A stretch of 64,000 nucleotides of DNA from JADCRZ01 sp031399065 (GTDB lineage Bacteria > Bacteroidota > Bacteroidia > Chitinophagales > Chitinophagaceae), in NCBI GenBank assembly GCA_031399065.1, contig JANNOM010000002.1:1-64000 (forward strand), in the 5' to 3' direction. Every line of letters starts with the position of its first letter. Within the stretch, counting starts at the first letter, position 1. The position numbers were made by a program, and so were the translations under genes. Of the stretch, positions 58,528 to 64,000 are shown in pieces. The notes beneath the pieces were generated by a model. The model was not told the DNA's origin. It saw only the letters and a program-made list of their open reading frames with translations, and made no database searches.

Positions 58528-59190
58528 ATGAAGAATATTTACTTTTTTATTGTTTTCATCTTTTCAAACATACTGCCGGTAGTTGCTCAGAAAAAGGTTT
58601 CCGAAATTACCCTTGTATATGATGTAGTAGTTACCACCGATAGTCCCCAGCCCAAACTGGCCGATGCTTTTGATGGCGCTTCTGCCTCGGTATATATCAA
58701 AGGTGCCATGAGCCGTTCGGAAATGGTAAGCGCGCTGGCTTCTTTTACCACCATTCACGATTCACGTACAGGAAGTTCCGTTTTGCTGCAGGAAGTAAGC
58801 GGCCAGAAGCTGCTGATCCGGCTGAATGCCGATAACTGGAAAGAAAAAAACAAACGCTACGATGGTATCACTTTTGCCGATACCAAAGAAACCAAAGTGA
58901 TCGCAGGCTATACCTGTAAAAAAGCGATCGCATCTATGGCTGACGGCACTACGTTTACGGTGTATTACACCCCCGAACTGATTCCGGATAACCCTGACTA
59001 CAACTACCAGTTCAGGAACCTGAAAGGGCTTCCGCTCGAATATGAGCGCTCTATGAAAAGCCTGAAGATGAAATATACCGTTTCCAAAATAGATATCAAT
59101 CCCGTACCTGTATCGAAGTTCGATATCCCCCAGAGCGGCTACCGGGAAATGACCTATGAAGAAAGCAGGAAACTTGGTATAGGTAACTAA
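58528..59190 (+). CDS. secreted GLPGLI-like / DUF4412-like protein
   Basis: 220 aa, signal peptide to about residue 20 (VVAQ). It has beta-rich segments (VSEITLVYDVVVTTD, SRSEMVSALASFTTIHD, KVIAGYTCKKAIASMADGTTFTVYYTPEL) and FRNLKGLPLEYE, where GLPGLI-family proteins have their namesake motif. The Cys in GYTCKKA is typical of them. Likely periplasmic; function unknown for the family. It stands alone between yidC and a small secreted protein gene. Confidence 0.7.
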   Translation: MKNIYFFIVFIFSNILPVVAQKKVSEITLVYDVVVTTDSPQPKLADAFDGASASVYIKGAMSRSEMVSALASFTTIHDSRTGSSVLLQEVSGQKLLIRLNADNWKEKNKRYDGITFADTKETKVIAGYTCKKAIASMADGTTFTVYYTPELIPDNPDYNYQFRNLKGLPLEYERSMKSLKMKYTVSKIDINPVPVSKFDIPQSGYREMTYEESRKLGIGN

Positions 59191-59279
59191 GTTTTTTCTT
59201 TATATAGAAACGAAGTCAGGTGTTTGCTTGTAATTACCTTACAGAAATAGTTAGCAGGAAAATAATAATCAGGAAGAAA

Positions 59280-59669
59280 TCAGCGTCTGATGGTCACCTT
59301 AACATTTACCGCCTGGAGGTTAGATTTGGCAGCGGCGACAGACACTTTGTGTTTATATGGAAGAATATAAGTAGCGTTACCTTTCTGGTAAGTAACTACA
59401 GAATGAACCGTTAAGAAACCAGCCGTTTTAGGTTCGTTAAAAATAGAGCTCGACCGGTAAGAAGGACCTGCTTTTAATGTAAAGCCATTATTAGGTTTTA
59501 AACGCGAAAGTGCAAAGCTGGCAGCAAGCGAAGTTTTGGGCTTGTCGCCCCCTCCTCTTCCGCCTTCCCCATAACTTACCCCGGCATAAGAAGCGGACAC
59601 TATACCTATCGAGAAGATGAGGCATATAAGCCCTTCCTTAAACGATAATATGTTAATCTTTTTGAACAC
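59280..59669 (-). CDS. small secreted protein, unknown function
   Basis: 129 aa from a GTG at 59669; the open frame extends to 59747 but a perfect -7 box (59676-59683) ends 6 bases before this GTG, implying a leaderless start here. A hydrophobic stretch GLICLIFSIGIVSASYAG gives a signal peptide; a Gly-rich stretch follows and then beta-rich sequence ending in VKVTIRR. No family recognised. It is divergent from the TPR gene with 49 bases between starts. Confidence 0.6.
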   Translation of the reverse strand: MFKKINILSFKEGLICLIFSIGIVSASYAGVSYGEGGRGGGDKPKTSLAASFALSRLKPNNGFTLKAGPSYRSSSIFNEPKTAGFLTVHSVVTYQKGNATYILPYKHKVSVAAAKSNLQAVNVKVTIRR

Positions 59670-59675
59670 TTGAGA

Positions 59676-59683
59676 CAAAATTA
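59676..59683 (-). promoter_or_regulatory. -7 box of the small secreted protein gene
   Basis: Minus-strand TAATTTTG, perfect TAnnTTTG, with GTTG 20 bases upstream. It supports GTG 59669 as the start and lies between the two divergent genes. Confidence 0.45.
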
Positions 59684-59718
59684 GCAAATAATTTCTTAAT
59701 TTACAACAACTATTATAA

Positions 59719-61134
59719 ATGAGAGAACAATCTTCACAGCAGAACAACGAGGAGCTAAGAGAATTATTGAAGCAGTATCAGCATTTAAAGGCGGGAAGAG
59801 GCCATTCTTTCCTTGACGAGGACTCCTTCGAACGTATTATCGATTATTTTGACGACGCCGAAAATCTTCCTTTCGCGCTGGAAGCCTCGGAAATAGCAAT
59901 GGAACACTACCCTTACTCTTCGGCCCTTGTGTTAAAAAAAGCCGATCTTTTAATAGCCACCCGCAAATATATAGAAGCACTTGATACGCTTGAGCATGCA
60001 GAACTGCTGGATAGTCATGACATTAATCTTTATATTCTGAAAACGGATGCTTACCTGGCCCTGGATCAGCAGGAAAAAGCAGTAGCCCTGCTGGAAAATG
60101 CCCTTGAACTTTTCTCAGGCGACGAAAAAATAGAGATGTTATTTGAACTGGCCGATGTGTACGATGACTACGAGGAATTCGATAAGCTGTTCGATTGCCT
60201 CAAACTGATACTGGAACAGGACCCTACTAACGAGGAAGCCCTGCATAAGATCTGTTTCTGGACCGATTTTACCGGGCGTAATGAAGAAGGTATCCGGCTC
60301 CACCTGGGTATCATTGAAGAACACCCGTACAGCGAACTGGCATGGTTCAACCTTGCAGCGGCCTACCAGGGACTCAAGCTATATGAAAAAGCCATCGATG
60401 CCTATAAATATGCCGTGGTGATCGACGAGAAATTCGATTATGCTTACCGCAATATGGGCGATGCGTTTATAAGGCTCAGAAGGTATAAGGACGCCATCGA
60501 TGTATTGGAGAAAGTTCTTGAGCTATCAAGGCCGGAAGACGTGATCTATGAAGCCATCGGTCACTGTTACGACAAATTGAAAAACTACGCTCAGGCCCGC
60601 TTTTATTACCGGAAAGCCTCTCATCTCAGCCCGGACGACAGCAAGATATATTTTAAGGTGGCATGTACGTATATTAACGAACAGCACTGGTCGCAGGCGG
60701 TTAAACTGCTGGAATCAGCCATGCAGATAAGTCGCCTCCAGCCCGAATATAACCTGGCCATGGGGGAGTGCAAGATGCAGTTGGGTAATGTAAAAGACGC
60801 CATCCTTTATTTTTCCAATGTGGTCAGATCGCGTCCTAAAAACGTAGCCGGCTGGGAAGCCCTCATCCGCTGCCTTTATAACAGTGCTTTCTATGAAGAA
60901 GCATTGGAGCAGGTGAATGCAGCCATTCGCCGCACCGAGGGAAAGGTCCTGTTCGTTTACTACCTGAGTGCCGTTTACTTTGCAATGGGCAAATCGAAAG
61001 AGGCTTTACTGCAACTGGAAAAAGCCATCCTGAAAGCACCAAAACTCCTGAAGAAATTCATCGAGCTAAATCCCTCCATCCTGCAAAACCAGCAGGTGGT
61101 GGACCTGGTAGCCAGGTACCGTAAAAGAAAATAA
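59719..61134 (+). CDS. tetratricopeptide repeat protein
   Basis: 471 aa, about 10-12 TPR helices in pairs from residue 45 to the end, for example PYSELAWFNLAAAYQGLKLYEKAIDAYKYAVVIDEKFDYAYRNMGDAFIRLRRYKDAIDVLEKVLEL in outline. No signal peptide or helix, so a cytosolic scaffold. The partner is unknown. Start ATG at 59719 follows directly on the divergent promoter of the small secreted protein gene. ComA-aroE follow in the same direction after 121 bases. Confidence 0.85.
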   Translation: MREQSSQQNNEELRELLKQYQHLKAGRGHSFLDEDSFERIIDYFDDAENLPFALEASEIAMEHYPYSSALVLKKADLLIATRKYIEALDTLEHAELLDSHDINLYILKTDAYLALDQQEKAVALLENALELFSGDEKIEMLFELADVYDDYEEFDKLFDCLKLILEQDPTNEEALHKICFWTDFTGRNEEGIRLHLGIIEEHPYSELAWFNLAAAYQGLKLYEKAIDAYKYAVVIDEKFDYAYRNMGDAFIRLRRYKDAIDVLEKVLELSRPEDVIYEAIGHCYDKLKNYAQARFYYRKASHLSPDDSKIYFKVACTYINEQHWSQAVKLLESAMQISRLQPEYNLAMGECKMQLGNVKDAILYFSNVVRSRPKNVAGWEALIRCLYNSAFYEEALEQVNAAIRRTEGKVLFVYYLSAVYFAMGKSKEALLQLEKAILKAPKLLKKFIELNPSILQNQQVVDLVARYRKRK

Positions 61135-61152
61135 GCGTTTCCCTTATCTTTT

Positions 61153-61175
61153 AAAGTATTGATTACTAATACTTT
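61153..61175 (+). terminator. weak hairpin after the TPR gene
   Basis: Perfect 8-base arms AAAGTATT/AATACTTT, 7-base loop; only three T follow, so termination is uncertain. It could also be a binding site. Confidence 0.3.
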
Positions 61176-61216
61176 CGCACCCTTTTGGCAAAGATCATTT
61201 TTCCCTTTCAGTTTCT

Positions 61217-61224
61217 TATTTTTG
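61217..61224 (+). promoter_or_regulatory. -7 box of the ComA-aroE operon
   Basis: TATTTTTG, perfect TAnnTTTG, 31 bases before the ATG at 61256. No -33 match at the usual distance. Confidence 0.5.
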
Positions 61225-61255
61225 CGCACGGTAAGCAAACTATAAATAAGTTAAT

Positions 61256-62029
61256 ATGAATTTTAGTCTCTCGCAGATCCCTGAAAGAAACCCCAAGCCG
61301 CGTAGTCATGGAATCACAATGGTGATGGATAAAGGGTTGAGCGTTGAGGAAGCTAAAAATTTCATGAGCGTTGCACACCCGCATGTAGATATCGTAAAAC
61401 TGGGTTTCGGCACTGCTTTCGTAACGCCCAATCTTCGTCTAAAAATGGATGTTTACCGCGAGTACGATATTCCCGTTTATTTTGGTGGTACTTTGTTCGA
61501 AGCATTCCTGGTACGGGGACAGTTTGACGACTATACCAAAGTGTGCAAGGACTTCGGCGTATCCTATGTGGAAGTAAGTGATGGTTCCATTACCATTCCC
61601 CATGCGGAGAAATGCGGCTATATAGAAAAACTCACGAAAGATTTTACCGTATTAAGTGAAGTGGGAAGTAAAGACGCCGCGCATATCATTCCCCCCTATA
61701 AATGGATAGAGCTGATGAATGCCGAACTCTCGGCAGGATCCACTTACGTAATAGCTGAGGCCAGGGAATCCGGTAATGTAGGTATATACAGGGGTTCGGG
61801 CGAAGTGAGGGAAGGCCTTGTACAGGAAATACTTACCCAGATACCCGAAGGCAAAATATTATGGGAAGCCCCCCAGAAAGCGCAGCAATTATATTTCCTG
61901 GAACTGATCGGATGCAACGTAAACCTGGGTAATATAGCCCCTTCGGAGATGATCGCTCTCGAAGCTATGCGGATAGGACTGAGGGGAGATACCTTCGACC
62001 TCTTTCTTAATGCCGAAGCCAAACTATGA
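61256..62029 (+). CDS. phosphosulfolactate synthase-like protein (ComA family)
   Basis: 257-aa TIM-barrel protein. KPRSHGITMVMDKGLSVEEAK at the start, VDIVKLGFGTAFV, VYFGGTLFEAFLVRGQ, VEVSDGSITIP, VLSEVGSKD and EARESGNVGIY are the ComA landmarks. In archaea ComA adds sulfite to phosphoenolpyruvate to make phosphosulfolactate for coenzyme M; Bacteroidota do not make coenzyme M, so here the product may feed cysteate or sulfonolipid synthesis, or the reaction differs. The stop overlaps the aroE start as ATGA. Confidence 0.85.
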   Translation: MNFSLSQIPERNPKPRSHGITMVMDKGLSVEEAKNFMSVAHPHVDIVKLGFGTAFVTPNLRLKMDVYREYDIPVYFGGTLFEAFLVRGQFDDYTKVCKDFGVSYVEVSDGSITIPHAEKCGYIEKLTKDFTVLSEVGSKDAAHIIPPYKWIELMNAELSAGSTYVIAEARESGNVGIYRGSGEVREGLVQEILTQIPEGKILWEAPQKAQQLYFLELIGCNVNLGNIAPSEMIALEAMRIGLRGDTFDLFLNAEAKL

Positions 62030-62751
62030 GAAAATTCGGATTATTAGGATTCCCTTTAAGCCATTCGTTTTCCCGGAAGTATTTTACGGAGAAATTTAAC
62101 AGAGAAGGCATAGATGCCGTATTCGATAACTATTCCCTGGAAGCACTGGACACGCTACCTTCCATCGTCGCGGCAGATCGCATAGAAGGTTTTGCTATAA
62201 CGATTCCCCATAAACGTAACATACTCCCCTTGCTGCAATGGCGATCTCCTGAAGTAATCGAAATGAATGCCTGCAATTGTGTACGTGTAGACGGCAACCG
62301 CTGGAGCGGCTATAATACGGATGTTACGGGCTTCGAAAAATCTTTTCTTCCTCTTAAAAAGGATTATCACGATAAAGCCCTGGTACTGGGAACGGGCGGA
62401 GCAGCCGCGGCGGTACAATATGTACTGAATAAACTTGGTATTGCCTTCAAGACCGTTTCACGCACCCATAACGACGACCATCTTGCCTATAGTGACCTCG
62501 ATGCTGCTGTAATGGATTCATATAAGGTGATCATCAATTGCTCCCCTGTCGGCACCTATCCTGCCATCGGTGAATGCCCGGCTATACCTTACGCACTCAT
62601 CACGCCGGAGCACTATCTATACGACCTTATCTACAACCCCGAAGAAACCCTGTTTCTTCAACACGGGAAAGAAAAAAAAGCGACTATAAAAAACGGTTAT
62701 GAAATGCTGATGATACAGGCGGAAGAAAACTGGAAAATATGGAACGCCTGA
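62026..62751 (+). CDS. aroE: shikimate dehydrogenase
   Basis: 241-aa enzyme, on the short side for AroE, reducing 3-dehydroshikimate with NADPH in aromatic amino acid synthesis. GFPLSHSFSRKYF (shikimate binding), TIPHK with the catalytic Lys, YNTDVTGF with the active-site Asp, GTGGAAAAVQYVL (Rossmann) and NGYEMLMIQAEENWKIW are present. The usual NVT-P-K and GAVNT motifs read AIT-P-K and NACNC, normal for the Bacteroidota form. ATG overlaps the ComA stop. Confidence 0.9.
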   Translation: MRKFGLLGFPLSHSFSRKYFTEKFNREGIDAVFDNYSLEALDTLPSIVAADRIEGFAITIPHKRNILPLLQWRSPEVIEMNACNCVRVDGNRWSGYNTDVTGFEKSFLPLKKDYHDKALVLGTGGAAAAVQYVLNKLGIAFKTVSRTHNDDHLAYSDLDAAVMDSYKVIINCSPVGTYPAIGECPAIPYALITPEHYLYDLIYNPEETLFLQHGKEKKATIKNGYEMLMIQAEENWKIWNA

Positions 62752-62766
62752 TCATCGCAATATGCT

Positions 62767-63201
62767 TTACAAGTTCAGGAACCGGCTTCTCACTGCTTCC
62801 GGAAGGGAGGCTATCTTCCTGCTCCTGTAATCGAAACAGATCATACCTGTTTTAGCAAAAGCAACGGGCACTATGCCGTCCGCGGTCGTCTTTTCCAGTT
62901 GGTAATAAAGGTCGAAGCCCAGTCTTGACAAATCATCCACGGCTACGCGTGCAGTAAGCGTATCTCCATAAAACACTTCGTTTTTGAATTCGATCGCCAC
63001 ATCGCCCATGATAAGGCTCACGCCGTCCATATCCAGTTCCGAATATCCGAGGTGACCAAGAAATTGCATCCTTGCTTCATGGATAAGCGATAACACCGTA
63101 TCGTTGCCCAGGTGGCCGCCGTAATTGATGTCTGTAATGCGTATGAGAAGGGTAGTGCTGAAGGGGAAAAAAGCAGGCAGACTTAGTTTGATTCTTGCCA
63201 T
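62767..63201 (-). CDS. thioesterase, 4HBT hotdog fold
   Basis: 144 aa from ATG 63201 (MARIKLSLPAFFPFSTTLLI); the frame opens four codons upstream at 63213. It has RITDINYGGHLGNDTVLSLIHEARMQFLGHLGY, where the D-x-x-x-x-H-x-x-N region fits the 4-hydroxybenzoyl-CoA thioesterase active site, then FKNEVFYGDTLTARVAV. It likely hydrolyses an acyl-CoA; substrate unknown. It converges on aroE and lies 18 bases after the anti-sigma-like gene. Confidence 0.8.
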   Translation of the reverse strand: MARIKLSLPAFFPFSTTLLIRITDINYGGHLGNDTVLSLIHEARMQFLGHLGYSELDMDGVSLIMGDVAIEFKNEVFYGDTLTARVAVDDLSRLGFDLYYQLEKTTADGIVPVAFAKTGMICFDYRSRKIASLPEAVRSRFLNL

Positions 63202-63219
63202 AAACAGGAACAATAATTA

Positions 63220-64000
63220 TTAATCGTTAATCAGTTCTGTAAATTCCAGTATGTCGAGGAAATTGGCGGAGGAAGGAACAAGACCCGATTGAAGGATCTT
63301 TTCACGCCACTCGACGATCAACTGTCTCCAGTTGCCGCCATCCCCCTGTTCGGCGTCCGGAAAGCCCAGATAAGGCATGGCAATCGCCAGCTTGGAAGAT
63401 ATCCTCGTTTGCTGCCCGTTAGGGGCCGTAATGCTTATATAATGATCGTTATCGGGGTTTATTACGCTCATATCCTGTATAGGCTCTCCCGATTCGCCCA
63501 ATATCTGCCTGGCATGAATATAAACGGACTGATCGCCTGTTACCAGGGAAGCGTCTTCTACCGGGCTGCTATGTAATGGTCTTTCGCTGCTGACGTTGCC
63601 GGTATTTTTCCTTGCCGGGTAATGCGCGTAATAATGAGGTGGATGTAACGTGTTACCCGCTTTCGTTCTAACGGGGTGCGATTCGCGCGAATGGGTTGTT
63701 TCAGTAACGGGCCTTTGCGGCTGGTCTTTGCTGGTTATCAAACTGGCCGAAGCAATACTGTTCGTGTCTGCTTTCGGTAAATGGGTGAAATAATATACTC
63801 CTGAAAAAAACAATACTACAACGGATGCGGCAGCTATCCATCTGTAAACTGCTCTTGCCGGCAGACTGATAACCGGAGTTGCCCCGGGCTTGCTTCCGGC
63901 ATCAAGTGCCGTAACAATGCTAGCCCATGCTTCAGGCGGCGGTGGTGCTTCATAGTGGTACACCCTGCCGGCAAAAGCAGGAGCACCTGCTTCGGCATCC
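63220..64000 (-). CDS. anti-sigma-factor-like membrane protein, N-terminus beyond window
   Basis: Partial at the right edge: the frame is open through base 64000, and the GTG at 63963 is only an internal codon (DAEAGAPAFAGRV precedes it). The visible 260 residues start with APPPPEAWASIVTALD, the typical end of the N-terminal region of Bacteroidota anti-sigma-like proteins, then one helix (WIAAASVVVLFFSGVYYF) and a low-complexity periplasmic region followed by a 100-residue ordered tail (QSVYIHARQILGESGEPIQDMSV ... LDILEFTELIND). The partner sigma gene would lie beyond the window. Function inferred. Confidence 0.65.
   Translation of the reverse strand, partial: DAEAGAPAFAGRVYHYEAPPPPEAWASIVTALDAGSKPGATPVISLPARAVYRWIAAASVVVLFFSGVYYFTHLPKADTNSIASASLITSKDQPQRPVTETTHSRESHPVRTKAGNTLHPPHYYAHYPARKNTGNVSSERPLHSSPVEDASLVTGDQSVYIHARQILGESGEPIQDMSVINPDNDHYISITAPNGQQTRISSKLAIAMPYLGFPDAEQGDGGNWRQLIVEWREKILQSGLVPSSANFLDILEFTELIND

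Noticed and set aside
59220..59414. 64-codon plus-strand frame after the GLPGLI-like gene
   Set aside because: Antisense to the end of the small secreted protein, which has a signal peptide and promoter.

Overview
The window is a gene-dense, mostly housekeeping stretch of a Bacteroidota chromosome, most likely family Chitinophagaceae. Reasons: a TonB-dependent receptor paired with a DUF4249 lipoprotein, type III glutamine synthetase, a fused E1 alpha/beta 2-oxoacid dehydrogenase, two DUF1573 proteins, the STAS/RNase Z pair, a ComA-like phosphosulfolactate synthase, a general lack of clear Shine-Dalgarno sequences, and repeated TAnnTTTG (-7) boxes just upstream of starts. I see no rRNA, tRNA, CRISPR array, insertion sequence or prophage.

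Layout. 1-4062: end of a TonB receptor, a gamma-glutamyltransferase-like enzyme, a YkgJ-type cysteine-cluster protein, then a 378-bp divergent gap holding a strictly 11-bp-phased tandem repeat array, then a dienelactone hydrolase. 4204-9382: a tightly spaced run (GlcD-like FAD oxidase, beta-barrel protein, Na+/solute symporter, O-methyltransferase, glucosaminidase with LysM). 9483-12654: hpt and a large zinc metalloprotease. 12975-17773: aminotransferase, two DUF1573 proteins, E1 dehydrogenase. 17786-26107: a polytopic membrane protein, YebC, two amino-acid/dicarboxylate transporters, DedA, MFS and a GT9 heptosyltransferase. 26258-31852: a retropepsin-like protein whose 3' end overlaps a dinB-dnaE translesion polymerase operon, which is preceded by a palindromic operator-like region; then an esterase lipoprotein. 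32023-37812: TonB receptor/DUF4249 pair, a W/Y-repeat protein, a reduced ECF sigma/anti-sigma pair and a small protein. 37900-46861: accA, dapA, rnz, STAS protein, clpC, cmk, glnN. 47027-58399: Wzy-like membrane protein and GT4, purL-hldD-proC, a 57-aa membrane peptide gene under a 27-bp inverted repeat, pyrG, a small secreted protein, yidC. 58528-64000: secreted GLPGLI-like protein, small secreted protein, TPR protein, ComA-aroE operon, thioesterase, and a truncated anti-sigma-like protein.

Functional threads: envelope and LPS building (hldD, GT9, GT4/Wzy-like, yidC, LysM glucosaminidase), nucleotide metabolism (hpt, purL, pyrG, cmk), amino acid and nitrogen metabolism (dapA, proC, aroE, glnN), proteostasis (clpC), and damage-tolerant replication (dinB-dnaE). 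The signals that the genes do not explain are the 11-bp array at 2905-3003, the operator-like repeats before dinB, and the inverted repeat before the 57-aa gene. Start sites were moved to internal codons where the open frame ran into a neighbour or lacked a plausible N-terminus; these choices are stated in each entry.
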